From assembly GCA_963921795.1 (NCBI GenBank), contig OY997645.1, positions 15,462,352-15,526,351 of the forward strand: a stretch of 64,000 bases of DNA. Direction: 5' to 3'. Source of the DNA: Nannobrachium achirus (taxonomy: Eukaryota; Chordata; Actinopteri; Myctophiformes; Myctophidae). This document shows, piece after piece, positions 10,607 through 20,583 of this stretch. The position numbers and the translations under genes are program-made. The notes beneath the pieces were generated by a model. The model was not told where the DNA came from. It ran no database searches and saw only the letters and a program-made list of their open reading frames with translations. Position 1 is the stretch's first letter. Each line of letters starts with the position of its first letter.

Positions 10607-12337
10607 AAGTTTTAGATAGCCAGAATTCCTCCAGTGTGGATGATTTGAACTTGATCTGCAATGTCCTATATCGGCTGAAAGGTCCAACAGCGCGTCCTGC
10701 AGTTCTGATGACAAGTGTGCGCCCGTGGACTCGGTAAAGGGATAGCGTATCCAATCATATCTTTCTGGAGCGTCATCTGTTGGGAAGTATTTGCGGAAAC
10801 AGTCAGTCAAACCTCTCAGATGAGAGATGATATCTCCGTTTATGATGTCTCTATTTATGTCATAATTATCCATGAAATCCTCGAGCTCTGGAAACATGTC
10901 AATATTACCCTCATTGACTCGCGTTGCCCAGCGTTCCAGCTTCCTCTGAAACCCAGCGATCTTATCAGAAATATTGAGAATGTTATTGTTTGAGCCTTGG
11001 AGCAACAGGTTTAGTGTGTTGAGTTTATCAAATATTCCAGCCAAGTATGCCAGGGCACAAACCCAGCGAGGGTCACTCAAGTGGGCAGCAAGGGGAGACT
11101 GATGCTCTGTTAAAAACACCCGCACCTCCTCACGCAGTTCAAACAGTCTGGTCAGTACTCTGCCCCGTGAGAGCCACCTCACCTCTGTGTGGAAAAGTAG
11201 GGTTTCATGCTCAGATCCCATTTCTTGGCAAAGTGTTGCAAATAATCTGGACTGTAAAGGGCGGGATTTGATAAAATTTACTATTTTAACTGCCGTTTGT
11301 AGCACCTCCTGCAGCTCTGGGGTTAGGGGCTTACTCGCCAGTGATTCGCGGTGAATCATACAATGGGTGAATTTAATATGGGGCGCCACCTCCCTAACTT
11401 TGGCTTTTAATCCCTTTCTTGATCCCTGCATAGCACCAGCTCCATCTGTGCACACAGATTTGCAGTGTTTCCAACTTAGTCCCTCTTCGCGCAGTTTACT
11501 GTCCACTGCATTAAAGATGTCCTGTCCCGTGCACGTCCCCTCCAGGGACATGCAAAACAGCAGCTCTTCATTTATTTTTCCTTCGTGGCTGTACCTTGCA
11601 AAGACAAGCAAATTGGCGCAGTTGGCAACGTCCGTTGATTCGTCCATCTGCAGTGAAAACGACCCACTTTTCTTCATTCGCTCAGTGACCTGACATTTAA
11701 TGTCATTTGCCATTTCACCAATACGCCTGCACATAGTGTCATCTGACAACGGGATGGTCTCAAATGATTTTGCTATTGCGTCTCCATGCATATGCCTTGC
11801 CATTGCCTGGGCTGCTGGGCGGATGAGCTCTTCTGCGATTGTGTATGGTTTTTTTTGTTTGGCCACAAGATGTGCCACTTCAAAAGAAGCTGCCAGTGCT
11901 TTGGAAGGGATTGACACATATTCAGTTATTCTTGTCTGTAGTCCGCCCAGGCCACTCTCCTTTTCACGAAAATATTCCAATGGTTGGTTGATATCATCCT
12001 CATGTCTCGTTTGCAAATGTCTTTTAAGTTGGAAGGGTTTCAAGCTCTCGTTAGCAAGTAACTCATTACAAAGAACACACAGTGGGTAATCAATGTTATC
12101 CTTCACATGGCACGTAAACCCATACTGCAAAAACTCTGCTTGATATTTTCGGCGCTTGGACGTGGACGTGGGATTTGCCGACTTTGACACATGTTTTCGT
12201 TTTGCAGCAATGTTTGCAGAACAACATGCCGGCTCATCTTCATCTTTATCTTCACCTGTTGTTGGTGGCTCCTCCTGAGACGCTTGTTCTTGGCCTGTTT
12301 CAGGGTGCGGACGTTTTCTGATAACCCACTTGTCCAT
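10556..12337 (-). CDS. hAT transposase, BED zinc finger and RNase-H-like core (ZBED5/SCAND3-like)
   Basis: This is the main part of a cut-and-paste DNA transposase that would bind the element ends in the nucleus and catalyse excision and insertion. I place the start at the ATG of MDKWVIRKRP; the open frame extends eight codons further upstream without an ATG. From that start there is an acidic stretch, a basic RKHVSK/KRRK region, and a BED-type finger with CVLC (Cys 87 and 90) and His 107 and 112. The first acidic motif QMDESTD (Asp 232), the second SVCTDGAGAM (Asp 298), HCMIHRESLASKPL and FHTEVRWLSRGRVL (about 392) are hallmark motifs of the ZBED5/SCAND3/FAM200 transposase group. The last 15 or so codons before the stop come from the inserted foldback element, so the dimerisation region is separated and lies at 9584-9818. 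As it stands the protein is probably inactive. Confidence 0.9.
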   Translation of the reverse strand: MDKWVIRKRPHPETGQEQASQEEPPTTGEDKDEDEPACCSANIAAKRKHVSKSANPTSTSKRRKYQAEFLQYGFTCHVKDNIDYPLCVLCNELLANESLKPFQLKRHLQTRHEDDINQPLEYFREKESGLGGLQTRITEYVSIPSKALAASFEVAHLVAKQKKPYTIAEELIRPAAQAMARHMHGDAIAKSFETIPLSDDTMCRRIGEMANDIKCQVTERMKKSGSFSLQMDESTDVANCANLLVFARYSHEGKINEELLFCMSLEGTCTGQDIFNAVDSKLREEGLSWKHCKSVCTDGAGAMQGSRKGLKAKVREVAPHIKFTHCMIHRESLASKPLTPELQEVLQTAVKIVNFIKSRPLQSRLFATLCQEMGSEHETLLFHTEVRWLSRGRVLTRLFELREEVRVFLTEHQSPLAAHLSDPRWVCALAYLAGIFDKLNTLNLLLQGSNNNILNISDKIAGFQRKLERWATRVNEGNIDMFPELEDFMDNYDINRDIINGDIISHLRGLTDCFRKYFPTDDAPERYDWIRYPFTESTGAHLSSELQDALLDLSADIGHCRSSSNHPHWRNSGYLKLSPEYMTLIYMRVMLEL

Positions 12338-12734
12338 GACTTTTATATCGTGGTCATACAATGTTTTATTTATTTTCTACCTGGGTGCATTTCGCTCATG
12401 TCCAGTTAAATTGAGATTAGTGAGTTTCCGGGTTAAGGGAGGAGGAGGATCACGTGCTGCTACACACAATGCATGTATACATAGCCAGGCCCAGGACACA
12501 CTGTCACACACACATCCATTCCACTTTGTCGATTTTTCGCTATGAAATGTTTTTATAAAAATGTTTTCCAGGCATTTTTCTTTTTCTTTCTTTTTTTTTT
12601 TTTTTTCAACATTTTTTTTTTTTTTTTACCAAAAAATCTGGCGACCCCCCCAAATTTTTTGGCGACCCCCCTGGGGGTCGCGACCCACAGGTTGAGAACC
12701 ACTGGCCTTAGCTGTATGCTAGACATCTTTCTCT

Positions 12735-13020
12735 GCATGGAGTTGGCGTCATCTGGTGGTGAGTAGAAGATGTTGTTTGTGGAACTATTTGCTGTCGTCG
12801 CGGAAGTTTTATAGGCAATAATGATTGTAACTTAATATCCTTGCAAGTTACAACTATGTGTTTTCTTTCATGTATACGGAAAAAAGTGGTAGAAAAGCTA
12901 TTTACCACTCGGGGTCGGACATTATGCTCTGATAATGTCCTGTGTGAGGCTTCGCCTCGTCCGATCACCCCCTCACACAGGACATTATCAGAGCATAATG
13001 TCCTCTCACTCGGGGTAAAT
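12735..13020. repeat. Repeat with a perfect 33-bp inverted repeat
   Basis: TTTCTTTCATGTATACGG and AGTGGTAGAAAAGCTATTTA match the element at 24010-24310. Inside, 12917-12949 and 12971-13003 are perfect inverses of 33 bases (GGACATTATGCTCTGATAAT then GTCCTGTGTGAGG) with a 21-base loop. Each arm is itself nearly symmetric (GGACATTAT...ATAATGTCC). Confidence 0.8.
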
Positions 13021-13191
13021 TGCTTACTTCTTTGTCGCCAAACTTATTCCATCTCAATTTCCTTGGCTTTCCCCCCTGTCCTAATGTGCATGTTACAATG
13101 TATGCTTTTATCTGAAATAGCAGCAGAATGCCATGCGGCACCACGTTGATAAAGATGATTCCTTCTCCGGGGGTTGGAGGTAAAATAGTGT

Positions 13192-13205
13192 CTGTTTGTG
13201 TGTGC

Positions 13206-13292
<87 letters not shown>

Positions 13293-13312
13293 CGTGTGCG
13301 CGCGCGTGTGTA
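13192..13312. repeat. TG/CG microsatellite
   Basis: A TG dinucleotide tract with CG-containing interruptions. All open frames crossing it on both strands encode only alternating residues and are discarded. Confidence 0.95.
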
Positions 13313-13457
13313 TGTGCGCGCTTGTTGTGGTGGGCCTGGGAGATAAGAGCCAGACACAGATAAGAGAACCGTGGGATATCACTCCTATGGCTAACCTTGT
13401 ACTACTTTACTAACAAGTTTAGTTACGCATCTCAGAGGTGTGTGCATGTTTGTGTGC

Positions 13458-13458
<1 letters not shown>

Positions 13459-13491
<33 letters not shown>
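13459..13491. repeat. TG microsatellite
   Basis: Uninterrupted TG run; the hAT MITE at 13505 is inserted at its right edge and duplicates GTGTGTGC. Confidence 0.9.
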
Positions 13492-13495
<4 letters not shown>

Positions 13496-13504
13496 CGTGT
13501 GTGC

Positions 13505-13801
13505 TAGGGATGGGACGATATGAACATTTCATATCACGATTATTGTGACAAAAGAAATCGCGATTTACGATATTATCGCGATAATCCAAATTATGCTGGG
13601 GCGGAACATTTGCCAAAAAATAGCCGATCTACAAGCTCACAACACGTCACAAAAAAGAGATTTGTTAGAGAGTGAAAAAAAGACTATCAAGTATGTATAT
13701 TATAAGTACCTTTTACAAATCATAGAGGGTGAATTGATCCCAGTGTATGACAGAGGGCGATATCACGATAAACGATAATATCGCGTATCGTCCCATCCCT
13801 A
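13505..13801. mobile_element. hAT MITE (TAGGGATGGGACGATA type)
   Basis: The termini TAGGGATGGGACGATATGAA and the inverse of TATCGTCCCATCCCTA are clear. The flanking octamer GTGTGTGC is duplicated perfectly (13497-13504 and 13802-13809), though in TG-rich DNA. The interior has AT-rich palindromic tracts (CGATATTATCGCGATAAT) and a half copy of the hairpin module at 13615-13650. Confidence 0.88.
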
Positions 13802-13809
13802 GTGTGTGC

Positions 13810-14487
13810 ATCTGTGTGAGTGAGTGAGAGAGAGTACAATATACTGTACTGTCTGGAGGTTCAATCATGTTGAAGGATAAGTGATCAAACGATTAATTCT
13901 GTATCTTGCATTTGGCCTGATAACTATAAACAGCAAGCAACCAAAATATGGTCTGATATCCAATCTCTCGCGTGGTTCTCCTCTACTCTGTCTAAATGGC
14001 AGCAGGAAACTAACATTGAGCACAGATCAAATCGAAATGGACATGGTCTAATGCCCTTAATGGGTAACTAATGATAGCGACTATCCAATCACATATACAA
14101 GACTAATGATACCTCCGTGGACAATTGAGTTGCGCTGAATCGGAAACCATCGAGTGGACAAAGTGCAAGACAGATGTTTGCACGTTGTCTAGAGGCACAC
14201 ACTGTACTGTACTGTACTGTATGTGTCACACCTTCATGTCCATTTTACATTTCGAAGGCCACTTGGGCAGCAACCTGAAAGCCTTCATGGGCAAATGTGT
14301 TCAGATGTTCCCTACAGACGACACGGCACGGAAATGTCATTCCATGTCAACTCGCAACATCATAGATTGAGTGTATACTGTCTCCAGACTCAGAGATAAA
14401 AAGATGAATGACATATTCTGCTGTGTTCAGCCCATAATAGACATGTTTGCCACTAAGTCCATTTCTGGCTATAAATATAATGTCCCT
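13810..14487. other. No gene seen
   Basis: Unclassified sequence with a short ACTGT run near 14200. The open frame at 14125-14370 has no recognisable motif. Confidence 0.4.
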
Positions 14488-14679
14488 GTCGGGCTCGGGC
14501 AGAAACCTCGTATCTCATAGTTTCAAATTTGTACATTTTTTTTCGCAAAGTAAAGCCCTGCTTCATCATACAAGGCCGTCGCACAAAAGTAGTGAAAACA
14601 GCAGATCTACTGTCGTCTGTTTTCACTAGTTTAAATCATTTTTAAAATGATAAATGCCTGTACAAGGTTTTCACCTGAC
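14488..14679. mobile_element. GTCGGGCAGAAACC-family MITE
   Basis: The left end is GTCGGGCTCGGGCAGAAACC and the right end is the inverse-looking ACAAGGTTTTCACCTGAC. The interior has AAGTAAAGCCCTGCTTCATC, CGCACAAAAGTAGTGAAAAC and a collapsed hairpin module (AGCAGATCTACTGTCGTCTG). Sister copies lie at 15031, 24854, 27018, 32040, 43112, 48893, 51902, 52862 and 56420. Confidence 0.75.
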
Positions 14680-15030
14680 AATTGACGATAAATAAGATCA
14701 GATAAAATACGATAAACTTTGATTTATACTATAGGGAAATTCAGTATGAAACACTGGATAGGAACAGGTAACCGTAGAGATTGATTGATTGACATTTTTA
14801 TTGACAGAATGAACAAATATAATGTAATATCATCTATATATGGCAGATATTATCTGTAAAGGATAAAACACAAAAAGCTTGAGAGCTTCCATTGTGGTCC
14901 TTTCAACGTACTAGATAATGCAATTTAGAGTCTGCACTGGGTTAGAGTTAACGCATGTAAATGTACAGCAAAACAAGTACTGTAAGTAAATGTAAAATCC
15001 ATCACCAGTGAATAATACATGCAACTAACA
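14680..15030. other. No gene seen
   Basis: AT-rich unclassified DNA between two MITEs of one family. TTGATTGATTGACATTTTTA near 14781 is reminiscent of a dispersed repeat end. Confidence 0.35.
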
Positions 15031-15250
15031 GTCGGGCAGAAACCTTGTATCTCCATATTTGAAAATGTTTTTTTTTTTTTGTAAATGAATGCCTATACGT
15101 AATCACACAAAAGTAGCAAAAATAGCAGATCTACAATCTCAAAACGTGTTTTGAGCTTGTAGATCTGCTATTTTTTGCTATACTTTTAAATAGGAATCAT
15201 GAAAAGTAACAGGTTTGGACCTACTGTACTGTATGAGGTTTCCACCCGAC
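15031..15250. mobile_element. GTCGGGCAGAAACC-family MITE with hairpin module
   Basis: Ends are GTCGGGCAGAAACCTTGTAT and GAGGTTTCCACCCGAC, inverse to each other. The centre (about 15120-15178) is a hairpin with arms ATAGCAGATCTACAATCTCA and TTGAGCTTGTAGATCTGCTA. No protein is encoded. Confidence 0.8.
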
Positions 15251-15269
15251 AGCGACGATAAGTATTCAG

Positions 15270-15770
15270 CTTCTCTCCGAAACGGGGGGCGTGTCTTCCC
15301 GCCGCAATTCCGGGGGCGCTGGCCGTCTCGCGGTCCATTAGCCCGCCGGGTCCCCAGTGAATGAAGAAAGATGCATTGAGTACTGGGCCACCGGTACACC
15401 GCAGACATCTAAATGGCAACCATTCGTTGCTTCCTGGCGTTTCCAGTCAGCGCATGCAGCGGATGACCTCATTGCTGGGGGTTGTGGCGCGCGCGTCGTC
15501 GAGTCCGACGGAGGGGAAACCGAGCTTATAATCACAGCGTGTGGAGAGTCACAGGATGACACTAAACGTCTTCTATTCCTTTACAAAGGAAAAGGCACTT
15601 CTGTCGTGTTTTCAAGAGCCCAGCATGTTCGTTTGTTTTGTCAATATTTCAAACAGATTCACGTCAGTTTAGCGTTTCTATCGTCCTGCGTTGACGTGGC
15701 TTCCTTTGTACTCCAAGATGGGGAACAATTGTGTTTGTTCAATGACTGAGTAACAGAAACGTTTACCCGA
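15270..15770 (+). other. CpG-rich segment with a 130-codon open frame
   Basis: CG dinucleotides are far denser here than in the flanks (GGCGCGCGCGTCGTCGAGTC near 15486). A plus-strand frame at 15357-15749 encodes 130 residues starting MNEERCIEYWATGTPQTSKW; I recognise no domain. Minus-strand frames overlap it. The segment could be a CpG island, a diverged exon or a mobile element fragment. Nothing seen decides between them, so I do not call a gene. Confidence 0.35.
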
Positions 15771-15888
15771 CAGGTTTCCAAGCTTATTTAAGCACCTTAA
15801 ATGGTTGGGCACGACAGGGTCAGCCCTATGTTCCCTCAGTTTAAGGCAAGGGGCTGGGGTTGGTGTTGCGGTTATGGTTGGGGTTAGG

Positions 15889-16076
15889 GGTTATAGTGTG
15901 TGCCAGCGGTGACACAATTGTAGTCCTTAGCGGCCATTTCTTGGGTCAAAACACAGGTGTTTCAATTGTTTGATTGCATAGAACTAATGCTATAGTCTAA
16001 TCAGAACACCTGTGTAAGGCTGTGTTGACCCAAGAAATGGCCGCTCTTAGAACTACATTTGGCACACCCTATAGCC
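15889..16076. mobile_element. Small MITE with GCGGCCATTTCTTGGGTC arms
   Basis: The left arm (GTGTGCCAG..., then TAGCGGCCATTTCTTGGGTC) and right arm (GACCCAAGAAATGGCCGCTC ... GGCACACC) are inverse over roughly 60 bp. Each arm contains GCGGCCATTT, which resembles a YY1 site. Both ends have a CTATA or TATAG trinucleotide-type flank but no clear duplication. Confidence 0.7.
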
Positions 16077-16281
16077 AATGTACCAGCTCACAAGTGATCA
16101 TGAACTAGTAGATCTGCTATAATTAATTCTTGGAAACATTGTGAATATCTTTGACACAAATCTCTGGGACAAATTATTTGCAGATAGGGGTCCCGCAGCC
16201 AAGTGCATATTCATTTGGTTGTTCCTGAGAACCTCTGCTTTAGAATTGTTTAGAACTGCAGTTGAAGTGAGAGGGACTATG

Positions 16282-16675
16282 TAGCAGGCACGTGCACACA
16301 TAGACAACAAAGTGGGCTTGAGCCCCTGCCCTTTTATCTGTCTGTAAAAAAAGTGCACTCTCCAGACCATGAATGCTTTTTTACTATGGTGAAAGAAATG
16401 CAAATGCCCTCTTTCCATTCCATACCTGAAGGCAGGATTCAAGAGAATTGCCTTGTCCAAACTCTCCTCAACTTGAATGCAGCATCTTATGTTGAAAGAA
16501 ATGCCCTCTATCTGTATAAATCAAGCATCGAAAATAGCCGACCTCCAAGCTCACAACGCGTCGCAGCGCGACGTGTTGTGAGCTTGGAGGTCTGCTATTT
16601 TCGATATTTTCACCAAAAGGCCCTTTTAAAAATTTCAGTCCCTGCCTCTCTAACATTCTCTGCACGTCCCTGCTA
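16282..16675. mobile_element. TAGCAGGCACGTGCA MITE with hairpin module
   Basis: TAGCAGGCACGTGCACACA on the left is the inverse of TGCACGTCCCTGCTA on the right with one change, and the inner GCCCCTGCCCTTTT and AGTCCCTGCCTC blocks also oppose each other. At 16526-16606 is one of the cleanest hairpin modules (arms AATAGCCGACCTCCAAGCTC and its near inverse). The flanking octamers do not match. Confidence 0.7.
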
Positions 16676-16893
16676 TGCAGAGCTGTGCCATACTGTAAGT
16701 GCTCTAAAACCCTGTGGATCGGCGATGGCTGAATCCACAGGGAAATCACAGAGTTGTCTCTGCCAGATGGGCGACTCTGTATAGCCTCCAAATGGGATGA
16801 ATCAGGGAGCCCACACTCAGGTCACTGCAGAGATATTGATTACCAATGCAAGATGTCTGATCCCCTTTCTCACCTCTCTCTGACAGATGCACA

Positions 16894-16940
16894 CATGCAC
16901 ACACAAGCACAACACATGCGCGCGCACACACACACATGGC
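16894..16940. repeat. CA-rich microsatellite
   Basis: Imperfect CA and CG dinucleotide tract. Open frames over it are low complexity. Confidence 0.7.
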
Positions 16941-17064
16941 AGGGGTATTCAACTAGATAAGGCAGGGAGGGGGCCACATTTGTAAAATGACTTGAAGTCG
17001 GGGCCCACAAAACCGTGTTCGTGGTTTACCATTTGTTTTATGTACTATAGGACACAACAATCAG

Positions 17065-18645
17065 TAGGGGTGGATATTGGCGATGCAATATGTATCACGA
17101 TACTTGGATCATGATGCAATAGTATCACGATATATTGCAAATCTTTGCAATACAATACTATTGCGATATATCAGCTTTAAAAGCTGAAGGCGCCGCTCTA
17201 ATGTTGTCATTCGCAACCATTTTCTCGAGAGACCTCACTCACTGAACCTTGGGAAGGGGAAGTAGCTACTATAGTACAGCGACATCTAGAGGCAGCGGAG
17301 TATCAGGACTAGGGATGGAGCTCGTTAATTTTTATTGATAATGAGCACCTTATCGATCATGCTTATCGAGCCGGGCTTTTATCGAGCCCACTATTGAGCT
17401 TTTTCTGTTATTTTGTGGAAAGACATGAGACTATCACATTTTTAAATATATTATATATACTGTATATAGTATAGTTTTACATTACTATTCATAAGTTATT
17501 AATACTAGCCTACTGTAAAATTATACTATAAATTGTATGGTATATAATATAAACTATAGGCTAACATTTCCATGTTTTTTTTTTTTTTTACAGTAATGCA
17601 TAGGCCTATCTATTTTTTCCATTATCTTTTTGTTTGTTTTAAGCAACAACAAAAATCCATATTTGCACTACATTTGACTAGGGCCTTCAAATACAGTACT
17701 TTAACTTAACAGACAGAAGGCAAGTAACCTTTTTATTTTTGGAAAATATTTGAAGAAACTAAATGTGTACTGTCTCTTTAAAAGTGTAATTTATAACGCA
17801 TAGTACGACGGTGTCACGCAACAAAATATACCCAAATCAACAAGCTCACACAGCGTCTGCTCGCACCGCGTTGTGAGCTTGTACATCTGCTATTTTCGGT
17901 AGACTGAGAAGTCACGCTGGCGACGCTATACGGAGTCATTTGCACGGAGCGATATTATAACTCTGCGGCGGGGATTTTGAGTATCCCAAACGGATTATTA
18001 TCAATGGAATCATTCATATTTTCAAGCACCACATACTTTGGGTGGAAGAGAACGGTTGTCGCGCTGCTGCAACAGCCGATGGCCCGACGCTGCCGTTGTT
18101 TCAACTCGTCGCAGACAGTGGGTCTTATGTGATGCACTAGGGACAATTAGTGCCTCCGCATTGTCGAAGTGTTCCCTCCCGAGCTTGTAACCGTGGCCGT
18201 GCTGCATAGCATATTGCATTTAGCTCTCCCCTTGTCTTTTCTAAAATGTAACCAAACTTTTTAGTGTTTCACGAGTTCAACCATTGTTCCACGGCACGCA
18301 CTTGCAAAGCACACAACTATCAATGACGCAATGTAGCCTACCTCCCGTCCCAGCCCCCTATAGCGGTCCATGACGTGACGTTATGACGCTTACCCGTTAA
18401 CAGGCTCGACAATTAAAAGCTTATTGATACTCGGGTCTCGATAAATTCAGAACCGGGTTTGTAATGGACCCGGTTTTCGGGCTCCATCCCTAATCAGGAC
18501 CGGACTTCTACCATTGGTTCCTATGCATGAGAACATATTTTATTTTCCTGAAAGTATCGCGATACTACGGCCTGAAGTATCGATACCGTATTGGCAAATA
18601 AACTATTGCGATGTATTGCCATATCGATTATATTGCCCACCCCTA
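17065..18645. mobile_element. hAT MITE (TAGGGGTGGATATTGG type) split by another hAT MITE
   Basis: The left end TAGGGGTGGATATTGGCGAT and the right end, inverse of TATTGCCCACCCCTA, are flanked by a perfect duplication ACAATCAG (17057-17064 and 18646-18653). A second element (17310-18492) is inserted inside, so the outer element was about 390 bp before the insertion. The interior has repeated CGATA/TATCG palindromes (ATCACGATACTT, AAGTATCGCGATACT). Confidence 0.92.
17310..18492. mobile_element. Nested hAT element (TAGGGATGGAGCTCG type)
   Basis: Its ends TAGGGATGGAGCTCGTTAAT and the inverse of GGGCTCCATCCCTA are flanked by the perfect octamer ATCAGGAC (17302-17309 and 18493-18500). At 1183 bp it is larger than the other MITEs. 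The right half (about 17900-18400) is richer in CG, and has minus-strand frames of about 63-65 codons that I do not recognise. A hairpin module (AACAAGCTCACACAGCG / CGTTGTGAGCTTGTACATCT) lies at 17848-17897. It may derive from a longer element whose transposase is gone. Confidence 0.9.
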
Positions 18646-18653
18646 ACAATCAG

Positions 18654-19700
18654 TGGTGTGTTCTACCGTGTTACGCTATGCAGTACGTAGAATGTTTTGA
18701 AAAGAAAAAAAGCCATTTCATCCATTGAAAACATGCAAACGTAACCATGGCCACACGCATGTTGGATTTATCGTATACAGGTACCCTCCGAAGAAATCCT
18801 AGAACACACCACTGACAACAGCAATGGATTATGTCCATTATGGTAACTTATTATGACCTACTTTATACATGCATTCATGCCTTTTAATATTTGATAGAAT
18901 CATTTCTGTGCCAGTCCTTTATAATGGATGGATGGATGGATGGATAATGAATTGATTTGGATAGGAAGTATATTTCAGTGTGTTCTGTCCAACGGGTCCC
19001 TGGCATGGAAGTGTCTTTGTGAGAACAATAATATAGGAGGCAGGCTGAAGGTGAAGTGAAGTGTTTGTTCGTATGAAGGTTTTTGCTTTTTTCCCCTTTT
19101 TTTTGCATAAGAGCACAATGATGAACATGGTTGAACCCTTCAAGGCCATAACTTTAAATACAGTACACAGATATAAGGTAGCACCATATACAATCCACAG
19201 AAATCGATACAATCAACACACTGACTGCACCGTGTGTAGTACGAAGAGTGAACACTGATCTGCTTTACACTTGCATGACTAACAGGTCATTTTGACCTGT
19301 TTTTGAGATTTAGAAATGGAATTAGAATGCTCAGGAAACACTCAAAACATTGTATTTCATATTTACAAAACGTCTCAAATGGTAGAAAAAAAAACAAGAC
19401 TTTGCTTGTATGATAAGGAAAAATCATGAAAGGGAAAATTTCTCAGAGTTTCCTGAGCAAACCCAAACCACCTCAAAATCTCAAAATCTGGTTCAGTCAT
19501 GCGAGTGTTTTAAAAAGACTAGAATGAACCATAAAGACAGTAAAGTATGAAGTGTATAAAGTGTGTACATGGTGTCTGCACATTTAAGGCCTTTTTAATA
19601 ACGCTAAAATAAAAAGACTAATACAAAATGACATGCCATTACAGCGTCAAAAGTAATCAACAAACTATACTATAAAAAATAAATACAAATTTTGACAAGT
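18654..19700. other. No gene seen
   Basis: Unclassified AT-rich DNA. An ATGG tetranucleotide run is at about 18925-18944. Open frames around 18884-19258 overlap on both strands and show no motif. Confidence 0.45.
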
Positions 19701-19867
19701 TGTCAAAGTTACCTATAAGAAAGAGGCAATTGTTACACATGCAAACGATGCCTCGCGTTGCGAGGCGTTGTGGTGCATGTAGATGGACTATTTTCACAAT
19801 TTCCCCCAAAAAAATGCAATGCCTCAACTCTTGGGGGTTGCGGCCTGAAAAGATTGAGAACCACTGT
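19700..19867. mobile_element. Right part of a hAT MITE with degenerate hairpin module
   Basis: AAAAGATTGAGAACCACTGT at the right is the same terminus as in the 5641-6017 element, and AATGCCTCAACTCTTGGGGG matches its interior. The hairpin (CAAACGATGCCTCGCGTTGCG / AGGCGTTGTGGTGCATGTAG) is at 19740-19785. The left end is missing. Confidence 0.6.
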
Positions 19868-20494
19868 GTTCGCGAATTAGATTGTAGGGTGACTGAGCAT
19901 GAATGGGGAACAGTCTGAACTATTGCGAACCTCGATTTATTTGACGTCTGAGAGATCCAACATTTACTGTATCACATATTTGGAGGGACATAGAATGTAC
20001 CTACAGTAAAGTCCCCAGTGTTCATTTCATTCTGAGTGGACACATGGAACCAAATGGAAGCATATTGGTTATAAATTGATAAATTAACAGTTCAATTGAA
20101 CTGTTTAGCAATGATATCTCATGAACTATCAAAATAAAATACAAAATGTATACGATTCTTTCTCACTTCTAGCTAGCTAAAAGGTTTTTTGTTTTATCTA
20201 TTAATTTTGTATTGGGCTTTAATCCAATGCACAATATCCCTGACTATCCAGTGCATCTGAGAGGGCTTGGTGGGGTGTTTACTGGAGACCTGAACCCGTC
20301 CTGCTCTCATTAAATTGATTCATGGATTCAATAAGTGGGACACGGGCAGCAGCAGGTGTGCGCTGCGGCCGTGCGCTCAGGAGGCTCACACACATCCATC
20401 ACCTTGATCAGGTATCTTCACGTCTGACTCCGTCCAACGCTCCTCACCAGAACCCCTGCTGCTGCTGCTGCTGGCTTTCAGCCTGGAAGGAGTG
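19868..20494. other. No gene seen
   Basis: Unclassified. A CTG trinucleotide run lies at 20457-20473. Confidence 0.4.
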
Positions 20495-20578
20495 GCGCGC
20501 ATGCACGGTCACAGTGCGCGCATGCACGGTCACAGTGCGCGCATGCACGGTCACAGTGCGCGCATGCACGGTCACAGT
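20495..20578. repeat. 21-bp GC-rich minisatellite, four perfect units
   Basis: The unit GCGCGCATGCACGGTCACAG plus T is repeated four times without change. Each unit contains CGCGCATGCACG, one base off the NRF1 consensus. A frame with repeated ACTVTVR residues is a repeat artefact. Confidence 0.92.
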
Positions 20579-20583
20579 GCACG

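Larger units (their letters stand above)
8926..12705 (-). mobile_element. hAT transposon with BED-finger transposase (ZBED/Charlie-like)
   Basis: The left end CAGGGGTCCTCAACCTTTTC then GCGACCCCC, and the right end, inverse of CCAGTGGTTCTCAACCTGTG then GCGACCCCC, form imperfect terminal inverted repeats. The flanking octamers GCTTAGCT (8918-8925) and CCTTAGCT (12706-12713) match at 7 of 8, as expected for a hAT target duplication. The body encodes a transposase on the minus strand. Near the transposase C-terminus it is interrupted by a 788-bp foldback element (9819-10606). A poly-C run lies at 9001-9020 and poly-T runs at 12585-12627. Size (about 3.0 kb without the insertion) and ends fit an autonomous family; the good frame suggests recent activity. 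Confidence 0.88.

Noticed and set aside
13128-13382. Open frames of 70-130 codons over the TG/CA tracts near 13.2 kb (and at 41.2, 51.7 kb)
   Set aside because: They encode alternating dipeptides from microsatellites on both strands.
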